A stretch of 64,000 nt of DNA. It comes from Rhizobium sp. CSW-27. Its GTDB lineage: Bacteria > Pseudomonadota > Alphaproteobacteria > Rhizobiales > Rhizobiaceae. Below, piece by piece: positions 41,523 to 50,179 of the stretch. The stretch covers positions 1-64,000 of the forward strand of contig NZ_JAHHZO010000006.1 of assembly GCF_018760785.1 (NCBI RefSeq), read 5' to 3'. The notes under the pieces were generated by a model that was not told the DNA's origin, made no database searches, and saw only the letters and a program-made list of their open reading frames with translations. Every line of letters begins with the position of its first letter. Within the stretch, counting starts at the first letter, position 1. The position numbers were made by a program, and so were the translations under genes.

Positions 41523-43517
41523 ATGGACGCCGTCGTTGATACCATTCTCCATCCGCTCGACCCGTTGAGCCTGTCCGAAATCGCCGAAGCCGTCGCCATC
41601 CTCAAGGATGAAAAGGCGCTTGCCGAGACCATTCGCTTTCCGATCATCCGGCTGGAAGAGCCGACAAAGACCGAGATGGCGGATTTCCGCATGGGCAAGC
41701 CCCTGCCGCGTCTCGCCTTCATTCTCTCGCTCGACATCACCACCGGCGAGACGCATGAAAGCATCATTGATCTTACCGGGAAACACGTCGTCGACCACAC
41801 GCGTCTCGCCCATGACCAGCTGCCCTACGGTCAGCCGCCGGTCATGCTCTGCGAGTTTGAGACGGTCGAAGCGACGGTGAAGGCCGATCCGCGCTGGGTC
41901 GCTGCCGTGAAGAAGCGCGGCATCACCGATGAGGACATTCCCCTTGTCCAGATCGACCCGTTCTCGTCGGGCTATTTCGGCCTGGACTTCGAAAAAGGCC
42001 AGCGCATCGTGCGCGCCGTCTCCTACTGGCGCGGCGATGTCAGGGACAACGGCTATTCCCATCCGATCGAGGGCGTCGTCGCGGTCGTCGACCTCGTGAA
42101 AAACAAGGTGGTTGATCTCGTCGATGACGAAAAGATCATTCCGGTGCGCAAGAAAAAACGCAATTACGGCCAGGAAGCCTATCCGGAAACCCGCCAGGGC
42201 CTGAAACCCCTCGACATCGTTCAGCCGGAGGGGCCGAGCTTCACCGTTGATGGCTGGCAGGTCGAATGGCAGAACTGGTCCTTCCGCGTCGGCTTCACGC
42301 CGCGCGAAGGCCTCGTGCTGCATGAACTCGGCATCAAGGATGGCGGCAAGACCAGACCGATCGTCTTCCGGGCCTCGGTGACGGAAATGGTGGTCCCTTA
42401 CGCCGACCCGACCGCCAACCACTTCTGGAAGAGCGCCTTCGATGCAGGCGAATATGGCCTCGGTCGTCTCGCCAACTGCCTGGAACTGGGTTGCGACTGC
42501 CTAGGCCACATCCATTATTTCGACGTGCCCTCGGCGGATGATTTCGGCCAGCCGATGGTGATGAAGAATGCCATCTGCATGCATGAGGAGGATTACGGCA
42601 TCCTCTGGAAGCATTACGAGTTCCGCAACGGCATCTTCGAAGTCCGCCGCTCGCGCCGCCTCGTCATCTCCTTCTTCGCGACCGTCGGAAACTATGACTA
42701 CGGCTTCTACTGGTATCTCTACCAGGACGGAACGATCCAGCTGGAGGCGAAGCTCACCGGCATCATCCAGACGGCAGCCGTGGCACCGGGCGAGACCTAT
42801 CAATGGGGCGGCATGGTCGACGACGATCTCGGCGGCCCGACGCACCAGCATTTCTTCAATGCCCGCCTGCACATGGACGTCGACGGCGGCGGCAATACCG
42901 TGACCGAGCATGAATTCGTGCCCCGCCCCTGGGGCGACGACAACCCCTACGGCAACGTCTTCGACACCAAGACCAAGGTGCTGAAGCGCGAGCTGGATTC
43001 ACCCGCGGTCGCCAATGGCGAGACCGGGCGCTACTGGAAGGTGCAGAACCCCAACGTCCAGAATTCGGTCGGCAAGGCGCCGGGCTACAAGATGGTGGTG
43101 ATGCCGAGCCCGCTGATGCTGGCGCAGGAAGGCTCGACGGTCGCCCAGCGCGGCGGTTTTGCCAGGAAACACATCTGGGTGACGGCCTTTGACCCGGCGG
43201 AGAAATATGCCTCCGGCGACTATCCGAACGTCCATGCCGGCGGTGACGGCCTGCCGAAATATGTCGCCCAGAACCGCAACATCGACAATGCCGATGTGGT
43301 TCTCTGGCATTCCTTCGGCCATACGCATGTCTGCAAGCCGGAGGACTTTCCGATCATGCCGGTCGAATATGCGGGCTTCACGCTGAAGCCGAACGGCTTC
43401 TTCGACGCCAATATCGCAATGGACCTGCCGGCCGAGAAGAACGGCCTCAGCAAGGACAACCGCGAGGAGGATTGCTGTGCGGCGAAAGCCGAAACGAAAA
43501 GCGGGTGTTGCCACTAA
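41523..43517 (+). CDS. Copper-containing primary amine oxidase
   Basis: A 664-residue enzyme that oxidises primary amines to aldehydes with release of ammonia and peroxide. The topaquinone precursor is Y391 in the motif TVGNYDYG. Copper histidines are seen in HQHFFNARLH and the late FGHTHVCKP. The ATG at 41523 gives MDAVVDTI; the frame continues upstream but inside the permease and peptide genes. No signal peptide, so cytoplasmic. The C terminus is unusual: DCCAAKAETKSGCCH, two Cys pairs and a His. Operon mates: APC permease and small peptide. Confidence 0.95.
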   Translation: MDAVVDTILHPLDPLSLSEIAEAVAILKDEKALAETIRFPIIRLEEPTKTEMADFRMGKPLPRLAFILSLDITTGETHESIIDLTGKHVVDHTRLAHDQLPYGQPPVMLCEFETVEATVKADPRWVAAVKKRGITDEDIPLVQIDPFSSGYFGLDFEKGQRIVRAVSYWRGDVRDNGYSHPIEGVVAVVDLVKNKVVDLVDDEKIIPVRKKKRNYGQEAYPETRQGLKPLDIVQPEGPSFTVDGWQVEWQNWSFRVGFTPREGLVLHELGIKDGGKTRPIVFRASVTEMVVPYADPTANHFWKSAFDAGEYGLGRLANCLELGCDCLGHIHYFDVPSADDFGQPMVMKNAICMHEEDYGILWKHYEFRNGIFEVRRSRRLVISFFATVGNYDYGFYWYLYQDGTIQLEAKLTGIIQTAAVAPGETYQWGGMVDDDLGGPTHQHFFNARLHMDVDGGGNTVTEHEFVPRPWGDDNPYGNVFDTKTKVLKRELDSPAVANGETGRYWKVQNPNVQNSVGKAPGYKMVVMPSPLMLAQEGSTVAQRGGFARKHIWVTAFDPAEKYASGDYPNVHAGGDGLPKYVAQNRNIDNADVVLWHSFGHTHVCKPEDFPIMPVEYAGFTLKPNGFFDANIAMDLPAEKNGLSKDNREEDCCAAKAETKSGCCH

Positions 43518-43565
43518 GGCTTGGCGTGAGGCCGAGGGCGCCCGGGCTCATGCCCGCGCCCTCGT

Positions 43566-45005
43566 TCAGCCTGCCATCCCTGCCTCTGCCAGAGTGCCGC
43601 TTCCCGCAACCGGTATAAGCCGCGTCGAGATCTTTTCGGCCAGATCGCGGTCATGTGTCACCATCAGCACGGCCAGCCCGGTTTCCGCGACGATTTCCAG
43701 CAGGAAGCGCACGACCTCCTGCTGGCTGACCGGATCCAGACGGGAGGTTGCCTCATCGGCGAAGAGAAAGGCAGGCTCAAGCAGAAGGGCGCGCAGCAGG
43801 GCAAAACGCTGCAACTCACCACCGGAAACCTGCCCCGGCAGCCGATCCAGCAGAGCCTCCTGCAATTTCAGCCGTGCGCACAAGGCCCGGATTTCCTCCC
43901 AATCCCTTGCATGCAGGCGCGCCACATCCGCCAGCCCCTTGCGCAGTGTCTGATGCGGCGCAAAGGCCGCCGGTGGATCCTGATAGAGCTTCTGGAAGCG
44001 CAGCGGCGATAGCGATGCATCTCTCGTCACGGCACCGGCATCCGGTTTGACGAGGCCGAGAAGAATATTGCCGATCGTGGTTTTTCCGCAGCCGCTCGGC
44101 CCGACGATGGAAACGACCTCACCTGCCGCAATATCTATATCGAAGCCGGAAAACAGGGTTTTGTCACCATAGCGCTTCTCCAGTCCGCGCGCGGATACCA
44201 CGCACTTGCCGGGCAGCGTTTGCGCCTGCCGCTGCCATTGCGAGGGCTCCGCCGCAAGCAGGGCCTTGGTATAATCATGCTGCGCAGCCGCCAGCAGCAC
44301 TTCGGCGGGGCCATATTCGATCAGCCGTCCATCCAGCATCACACCGATCATTCCGCCCAACGCCCGGGCGACGGCGACATCATGGGTGATGGTCAACAGC
44401 AGCCGTCCGGCATCCACCTCCTGCCGCAGCCTGGCCGTCACCGAGTCCCTGAGCGTCGCGTCGAGGCCCTTGGTCGGTTCGTCGGCGATCAGCAGTTCGG
44501 CCCCCGCAGCATGGGCCATGGCAATGGCCACCCGCTGCCCCATGCCGCCCGAAATCTGGAACGGATAGAGCGCGCCGGCCGCAGCAAGGCCCACCTCGGC
44601 GAGATTTTCCCGGGCAGCCGCGGCGCTTTCGCCAACCGGCTTTCCCCTGACGTAGCGATGAACCTCGGCGACCTGCGGACCAACCGGCATGGTCGGATCG
44701 AGTGCAAGCCACGGTTCCTGCGGCAGCAGCCCGATGCTGCGCCCCCAGCGGCGGCGGCGCTCGATGGCGGTTTCGGCCAGGAGATCGGCATCCCGGAAGC
44801 TGATCTGCCCGCTTGCCTTCAACTCCTGCGGCAGATTGCCCATGATCGCCTGCGCCACCAGAGATTTTCCCGAACCGCTTTCGCCCAGAAGGGTGAGCGG
44901 CTGGTTCTGGCCCAGCGCAAGCGATACGCCTGAAACAATGGTGCCTTCCCGCGAATGGACCGAGAGATTCCGAACCACGAGATCCTGCTTCAGTTGAATG
45001 TTCAT
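43566..45005 (-). CDS. Double ATPase of a peptide/nickel-type ABC importer
   Basis: A 479-residue protein with two complete ATPase halves. First: Walker A GESGSGKS, signature ISGGMGQR, Walker [13 protein letters not shown]. Second: GPSGCGKT, VSGGELQR, FLFADEATSRLD. The fused pair replaces separate D and F subunits of the Dpp/Nik class. It overlaps the permease gene before it by ATGA. It is last in the operon that starts with a COG0523 GTPase. Confidence 0.92.
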   Translation of the reverse strand: MNIQLKQDLVVRNLSVHSREGTIVSGVSLALGQNQPLTLLGESGSGKSLVAQAIMGNLPQELKASGQISFRDADLLAETAIERRRRWGRSIGLLPQEPWLALDPTMPVGPQVAEVHRYVRGKPVGESAAAARENLAEVGLAAAGALYPFQISGGMGQRVAIAMAHAAGAELLIADEPTKGLDATLRDSVTARLRQEVDAGRLLLTITHDVAVARALGGMIGVMLDGRLIEYGPAEVLLAAAQHDYTKALLAAEPSQWQRQAQTLPGKCVVSARGLEKRYGDKTLFSGFDIDIAAGEVVSIVGPSGCGKTTIGNILLGLVKPDAGAVTRDASLSPLRFQKLYQDPPAAFAPHQTLRKGLADVARLHARDWEEIRALCARLKLQEALLDRLPGQVSGGELQRFALLRALLLEPAFLFADEATSRLDPVSQQEVVRFLLEIVAETGLAVLMVTHDRDLAEKISTRLIPVAGSGTLAEAGMAG

Positions 45006-45823
45006 GCACGCTCTCCCTGTGCCAGAAGCTGCAAGCCCAGGACCAGCAGGAAAATAAGGGTTGCCGGAAGCAGCACATGCAGCGGTGCTTCGGCAAAATA
45101 CGGCAGCAGTTCAACAATCATGCTGCCAAGCTCCGGCGTCGGCGGTTGCAGGCCGACGCTGATCGCGCTCAGGGTCGAAACGGCGATGATGGCCGTTGCC
45201 ATGGCAAAGGCGGAAAGTGTGGAAATCATCGGCGCGATGACCGGCAGCACATAATGCAGCAGGATATAGCGCGAACCGAAGCCCAGCATGCGCGCCGCTT
45301 CGATATGCGGCTGCGCCAGCACGCCCTTCGTCGCCGCCTTCGTGACACGGTAGAATTCCACCCACAGCGTGAGAGCAAGACCGAGAAATAGCGGCCCGTA
45401 ATTGCCCGGCGAAAAGGCAAGCAGCAGCAGCACGAGCATCAGGCCCGGCAAGGCGAGCACGATGGTTGCCAGAAATTCCAGGCCGCGCTCCGTCCAGCCA
45501 CCTTTCCAGCCCGCCACGAGGCCGAGGAACACGCCGGGCATGGCCGCCGCCAGCATGGTGAGAAAGGCCAGGCCGAACGACAGGCGAGCGCCATGGGCAA
45601 GCCGTGCCAGAAGGCTGCGGCCATAATGATCGGCCCCCAGCAGGTAGTCGCCGCCAATCGGTGCAAGTGTTGCGCCGAAATCCTGAGCAGCCGGATCCGC
45701 AGAAATGACGGCCGGTCCGACAATGGCAAAGGCCGCAAGCGCCACCAGAAGGGCCGCGCCGCTCAACCGGGCGGGGCCTAAACCGGGCTTCGGCTGTTGG
45801 TAAACGGGTTCCACGGTGCTCAT
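45002..45823 (-). CDS. Peptide/nickel-type ABC permease (DppC/NikC-like)
   Basis: A 273-residue inner-membrane protein with five to six helices and the coupling loop EAARMLGFGSRYILLHYVLPV. Overlaps both neighbours by ATGA. Confidence 0.9.
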   Translation of the reverse strand: MSTVEPVYQQPKPGLGPARLSGAALLVALAAFAIVGPAVISADPAAQDFGATLAPIGGDYLLGADHYGRSLLARLAHGARLSFGLAFLTMLAAAMPGVFLGLVAGWKGGWTERGLEFLATIVLALPGLMLVLLLLAFSPGNYGPLFLGLALTLWVEFYRVTKAATKGVLAQPHIEAARMLGFGSRYILLHYVLPVIAPMISTLSAFAMATAIIAVSTLSAISVGLQPPTPELGSMIVELLPYFAEAPLHVLLPATLIFLLVLGLQLLAQGERA

Positions 45824-46773
45824 GCGTTTTTCCCCATGCGCGGGTCAAGCCAGTAAGTGAGGAGATCGACGGCGGCAGCGATGGCCACAAACATCAGGCC
45901 CATGGTCAGCGCCGTGCCCTGCACCATCGGCACGTCCCGCTCGATGATGGCATGCACCAGCGCATGACCGATGCCCGGATAGGCAAACAGCGATTCCACC
46001 ACCACCACGCCTTCGATGAGGTAGATGGCCTGAAGGCCAAGATAGGATACAACCGGAATGGCCGCATTTCTCAAGCCATGGCGGCGCACGACCACCGCTT
46101 CCGGAAGCCCCTTGTAGCGGGCAAAGGCAAAGTAGGGAGCCCGCGCAACCGCCGCCACCGCATTGCGCGTGACGCGGCTGGAGATGGCCGCCAGCCCAAG
46201 CGCCAGCGTAAGCGCCGGAAGCAGGATTTCCCGAGGGGAGCCGAAGCCCGCCGGGGGCAGCCAGCCCAGTTGCCGGGAAAAGACCAGCATCAGGACAAGC
46301 CCCAGCACGAAGGGCGGAACGGCGCGAAACGTGACCGCACCGAACAGACCCATCCGGTCTGCCGTGCCGCCCGGCTTCAGCCCGCCCAGAAGGCCGACAA
46401 TCGGGCCAATCAGCAGGGATAGCAGAAGCGCTGCCGCCGCCAGCCACACCGAGGCCCCCAGCTGCACCTGCAATTCATGCGCCACGGGGCTGCCCGTGAC
46501 CAGCGAATGCCCGAGATCGAAACGCGCGAGGCTGCCGAGCCACTCGAAGAACTGCACGGCGAGCGGCCGGTCGAGGCCCAGTTCGATACGGATCTTTGCC
46601 GCCGCATCCGTGATACGCGCATCCGGCCCGTAGCGACCCGCGGCAATGCGCATGGCTGCATCGCCCGGCAGCACCCGCATGAGTACGAAGCACAAGGCAC
46701 CAACCACGACGGCGACAATGCCGGCCTGTAACAGCCGCAAAACAAGGAAGTTCTTCATTCCCCTGCCCGTCAT
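45820..46773 (-). CDS. Peptide/nickel-type ABC permease (DppB/NikB-like)
   Basis: A permease of about 317 residues starting MTGRGMKNFLVLRLLQ at the ATGA overlap with the binding-protein stop (a start at 46758 is the alternative). It carries the coupling loop RYKGLPEAVVVRRHGLRN and the usual six helices. Confidence 0.9.
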   Translation of the reverse strand: MTGRGMKNFLVLRLLQAGIVAVVVGALCFVLMRVLPGDAAMRIAAGRYGPDARITDAAAKIRIELGLDRPLAVQFFEWLGSLARFDLGHSLVTGSPVAHELQVQLGASVWLAAAALLLSLLIGPIVGLLGGLKPGGTADRMGLFGAVTFRAVPPFVLGLVLMLVFSRQLGWLPPAGFGSPREILLPALTLALGLAAISSRVTRNAVAAVARAPYFAFARYKGLPEAVVVRRHGLRNAAIPVVSYLGLQAIYLIEGVVVVESLFAYPGIGHALVHAIIERDVPMVQGTALTMGLMFVAIAAAVDLLTYWLDPRMGKNA

Positions 46774-48293
46774 TGCGCCCACCGGATTGCCGAGAGGCCG
46801 TAATTCACCTCCAGCGGATCCACCTCGACGCCGTTGATGCGCTTGCTGGATACGATGGCCAGTTCAGACCAGGTGACCGGAATGCTGGGCAGTTCCTGTT
46901 GCAGAATTTCGACCGCGCGCTTCCGAAGCGGTTCGCGAACCTTGGGATCGCTGGACGCTGCCAGCTTTTCGACGATCTGCTGCATCTCCTTGTTATCCCA
47001 GCCCATGGAGCCCCAATCGCTTCCGGTCGGGCCGTAATCCTGCAACAGCGTGCCCACGGGATCGGGAACGATGGAATACAGGCGCGAAACCAGACCCATT
47101 TCGAGAGTGCCATCCTTATGGCGGGCCGGGATCTCCGAACTATTGCCGACGGAGACCTTCACATCGATACCAACCTGGCGAAGCTGGGCCTGTAGCGCAG
47201 TGGCAAGCGGCGGCAGTTCCGGCCAGCTGGCATAGGTGAGCATGGTCACGCTGAAGCGCTTGCCGTCTTTCTCCAGAATGCCATCGCTGCCCGGTACCCA
47301 GCCAGCGGACTTGAGCAGGGCGCGCGCCTTGTCGAGATTCTTTTCCAGGGGCTGCACCTCCGGATCATTCCAGCCCTTCATCGCCGGCGGGAAAAGCTGC
47401 GTGGCGGCAAGATCGGGATTGCGCAGGATGACTTTGGTGGTACCCACACGATCGATCGCGGCACTGATGGCCTGCCGCTCCTCAACCTGATCAAAGAAAG
47501 GGGAGGCCGCATTGACCTTGATGAGCCGGGTGCGCGGAATGGTGGCGATGCGCACATCCAGCTTCGGATTGGCCTTGAGCCGGTCTACCGACACCGGAAG
47601 CATGGAAAAGACCAGATCCGCCTCGCCGCTTTCCGCCATCAGCGCGCGGGTTTCGCCCTGCCCTACGGCAAGATAGTTGACCTGCGCGATGCCGGGCTCT
47701 CCGCCCCACCACGTGCCGGATGCCTCCAGCTCAAGCCGCGCCGGAGGCGTGAGGCTTTTCACCTTGTAGGGACCGGTGCCGACAATGCGCACGACCTTGC
47801 CAGCCTCAAGAGAAGAGGGAGCAAGAATGATGGTGCTGAAATGCACCAGATAGGCAGGCAGCGGGGAAAAGGGCTTTGTCAGCGAAACGCGCACATCACC
47901 GCCTTCGGCTGCGATACCGGCAATCGGTGCCTGGGCCAGAACGCCGACACCGGCCAATGTGCGCTGAAGGCTTTCAGCAACATTCTCGGCGGTGACCGCC
48001 GTCCCATCATGAAACTTCGCGTTCCTGCGCAGCTTGAATGTCCAGACGAGGCCATCGTCGGACACCGACCAGCTTTCAGCCAGCCCCGGAACAAGCGCAC
48101 CCTGCCTGTCGGTGGTGACCAGCGTTTCGGCCACCTGAAGGCGACTGAACACATAGCCTGTCTGCGCCGGCTCAATTCCGGCGATTTCCCAGGGGCCGGC
48201 AACCTTCAGAACCTCGGCACCGGCCGGGGCAACCGGCATGGCGGCACCGAGCATCAGTGTGAGGAAAAACGCTTTGGCAATAGGCATGGCCAT
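46770..48293 (-). CDS. Family-5 solute-binding protein, nickel/peptide type
   Basis: A 507-residue periplasmic receptor with signal peptide ending near PAGAEV. Core segments WTFKLRRNAKFHDGTAVTAENV and VGTGPYKVKSLTPP fit family 5. Ligand may be a peptide, nickel/zinc chelate or metallophore. Company of a COG0523 GTPase and a Zur-like operator favours a metal complex (inference). Confidence 0.9.
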   Translation of the reverse strand: MAMPIAKAFFLTLMLGAAMPVAPAGAEVLKVAGPWEIAGIEPAQTGYVFSRLQVAETLVTTDRQGALVPGLAESWSVSDDGLVWTFKLRRNAKFHDGTAVTAENVAESLQRTLAGVGVLAQAPIAGIAAEGGDVRVSLTKPFSPLPAYLVHFSTIILAPSSLEAGKVVRIVGTGPYKVKSLTPPARLELEASGTWWGGEPGIAQVNYLAVGQGETRALMAESGEADLVFSMLPVSVDRLKANPKLDVRIATIPRTRLIKVNAASPFFDQVEERQAISAAIDRVGTTKVILRNPDLAATQLFPPAMKGWNDPEVQPLEKNLDKARALLKSAGWVPGSDGILEKDGKRFSVTMLTYASWPELPPLATALQAQLRQVGIDVKVSVGNSSEIPARHKDGTLEMGLVSRLYSIVPDPVGTLLQDYGPTGSDWGSMGWDNKEMQQIVEKLAASSDPKVREPLRKRAVEILQQELPSIPVTWSELAIVSSKRINGVEVDPLEVNYGLSAIRWAQ

Positions 48294-48302
48294 ATCTCTC
48301 TT

Positions 48303-48608
48303 TCAATTTTCTATCGGTATGGAAACAGTTGCGGCGCCGGCTTCGAGGAGAGCCGTGGAGACATCCTCCTCCGCCACATCCCGCAGCGCCTTGTGGATGG
48401 AGAACTGCAAAGTTGCGGTTCCCTGCATGACGAGGATCACGGTCTCCTTCGGTGGACAGCCGGGTACATGGCAGGCAAGTTCGCTGACGGAAACGACCGT
48501 ATCCTCCGGTAACGCCAACTGGCCGCGCACCCAGGACTTGATGCTTCGGACGCTATCGACGACAGAGCCCGCCTTGCGCGCCAGCGGATTGACGAAAGAA
48601 GGGGTCAT
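48303..48608 (-). CDS. Uncharacterised small protein with a Cys/CPP motif
   Basis: A 101-residue protein that starts in an ATGA overlap with the COG0523 gene. The middle reads SELACHVPGCPPKETVILV, with two cysteines and one histidine in six positions, which could bind a metal. No signal peptide. No family identified. It lies between the metallo-GTPase and the ABC importer and is probably part of their metal function. Confidence 0.75.
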   Translation of the reverse strand: MTPSFVNPLARKAGSVVDSVRSIKSWVRGQLALPEDTVVSVSELACHVPGCPPKETVILVMQGTATLQFSIHKALRDVAEEDVSTALLEAGAATVSIPIEN

Positions 48609-49747
48609 GCGCTTTTCCTCTTTTTCCTCTCCCCGCGCGGGGCCAGCACTTCGAACAGATCCCGGATCGGCTTGACCGGCATGTCCTGCCCGATCAGCAC
48701 CACGCGGCTGCGCCTGTCCTCATCCGGCCAGCACGCCAGACGCTGCGGCGGGTAGAGACGATGCTGCACCGCATGCGCCACCAGCGGGCGCTCCGGCGTA
48801 TCGGTCAGCGCGAAAATGCCCTTCAGGCGCAGCAGGCCCGAACCGGTATTGGTCGTGACGATGTGGAGGAAGGTTTCCACGGCCTCCGGCGAAAGCGGCA
48901 CATCATGCGTGAGGCTGATCGCCTCAATCTCGTCGCCGTGCCGGTTCGGATCATGGCTGTGATCCGCAGCATCGCCGGGGTGGGAAGAAAGGCGCTCCAG
49001 CGCCAGCCAGCCCACCACATCCTCCGGCTTTCCGGTAAGCGAATAGGCTCCGGCCCCGAAAAGTGCGACAGGATCGAAATCGCCGCCGTGGCGATCCTGA
49101 TAGACCGCAGCCGGATTGAGCCCGCGCAGCTCCGCAGGCCAGTCATGATGAGAGGCAGCCAGATCGGTCTTGGTCAGAACCACATGATCGGCAAAGGCAA
49201 GCTGTTTCCAGCCCTCCAGAAAGCTGTCGAGCATCGACCGCCCGTTCAGGACATCGAATGTGGTCACAACACGGGCCAGGTGGAAATGCCGGGCAACGAC
49301 ATGATCCCTCAACCCCATGGCCGGTGCACCGCCGGCAATGATGCTGTTGATGATGGGGGCCGGATCGGCAAGCCCGGTGGTTTCCACCACCACCCGCAAC
49401 AATGGCGGGATCTCGCCCCGCCCCACAGCCTCGTGCAGCTCGTGGAGCGACGCGCGGATATCGCTTGTGGCCGTGCAGCAGATGCAGCCGGTCGTGGTGC
49501 GGACATAGGATTCGGAGCCGGTGCGCACCAGATCATGATCGATGGAAACGGTGCCGAACTCATTGACGATGACCGCCGTACCCGTCATGCGGGGATCAGC
49601 CAGAATGTCATTCAGAAGCGTGGTCTTGCCGGAGCCGAGAAAGCCGGTGAGCACGGTTACGGGAACGGTATCGCAGGCGCGCTTCACAGCGGGCTCCCCC
49701 GGTATCTGCCGCGCATCCGTGCGCCGGTTGAACAGAGCGCCGATCAT
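48605..49747 (-). CDS. COG0523/CobW-family metal GTPase (metallochaperone)
   Basis: A 380-residue GTPase. Walker A GFLGSGKT at about residues 35-42; CXCC metal motif C88-I-C90-C91; LTKTD as guanine-specificity motif; a His/Asp-rich loop (HPGDAADHSHDPNRHGDE) before the CobW_C domain (VAHAVQHRLYPPQRL). COG0523 proteins hand zinc or other metals to target enzymes. Start taken at 49747 (MIGALFN) rather than 49762. First recognised gene of the operon with the small CPP protein and the ABC importer, downstream of the Zur-like box. Confidence 0.92.
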   Translation of the reverse strand: MIGALFNRRTDARQIPGEPAVKRACDTVPVTVLTGFLGSGKTTLLNDILADPRMTGTAVIVNEFGTVSIDHDLVRTGSESYVRTTTGCICCTATSDIRASLHELHEAVGRGEIPPLLRVVVETTGLADPAPIINSIIAGGAPAMGLRDHVVARHFHLARVVTTFDVLNGRSMLDSFLEGWKQLAFADHVVLTKTDLAASHHDWPAELRGLNPAAVYQDRHGGDFDPVALFGAGAYSLTGKPEDVVGWLALERLSSHPGDAADHSHDPNRHGDEIEAISLTHDVPLSPEAVETFLHIVTTNTGSGLLRLKGIFALTDTPERPLVAHAVQHRLYPPQRLACWPDEDRRSRVVLIGQDMPVKPIRDLFEVLAPRGERKKRKSA

Positions 49748-49953
49748 GCCGCCCCCCGGCATGGTGGGGTCGAGCGAAAGGACGAAGTGGCGGCCGGTCC
49801 CCGGCCTTGCGGCATGGGCACGACACCCCTTCGCGACAGCGCTCGCGCGCCGGCAGTGCCGAGCACGCCACGGCTGCCGCCTGCATTAGCAGCGGCAGCA
49901 CGGCGGACAGGGCCAGGCGCAGGATGGTCGGTCTGTATGCGCATGTCGGTCAT
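49744..49953 (-). CDS. Doubtful small reading frame before the COG0523 gene
   Basis: A 69-codon frame with GGGGGG before its ATG, whose stop overlaps the COG0523 start (ATGA). Its sequence is low in hydrophobic order and arginine/alanine rich. The frame next to it encodes a hydrophobic stretch (ILRLALSAVLPLLMQAAAVA) like a signal peptide but has no good start. A leader peptide or a frameshifted small membrane protein are possible, or nothing. Confidence 0.2.
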   Translation of the reverse strand: MTDMRIQTDHPAPGPVRRAAAANAGGSRGVLGTAGARALSRRGVVPMPQGRGPAATSSFRSTPPCRGAA

Positions 49954-49983
49954 CGAGCCCCCCGCAAACGAACAGGGAGCGTT

Positions 49984-50002
49984 TATGTAATGTTATTACA
50001 TA
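49984..50002. promoter_or_regulatory. Zur-like palindrome in front of the COG0523 operon
   Basis: TATGTAAT and ATTACATA flank GTT, forming an 8-3-8 palindrome that resembles Zur boxes (AATGTTAT-type repeats) of alphaproteobacteria. On the minus strand it fills the 17-base space between a TTGACG (50003-50008) and a poor -10 (TAAACG, 49980-49985), the position where a repressor would block the promoter. The divergent AraC gene begins about 180-190 bases away. Gap 49748-50179 otherwise shows no gene beyond the doubtful frame. Confidence 0.6.
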
Positions 50003-50179
50003 CGTCAACCCACAGGTTGCGACACGGCCGACAGACGCTGTGGATGGCGAGCGCCAGGCGTGCCCCATCGCCAGCGATCTTCGACGACAATGACCGGCAA
50101 GGGGCTGCTGCGGCCTCGGAGGATGGACGGGATGCCGCACCTGCGGCCGGCGCTCCCGCGGCGATGGCGGCTTTCCGAA

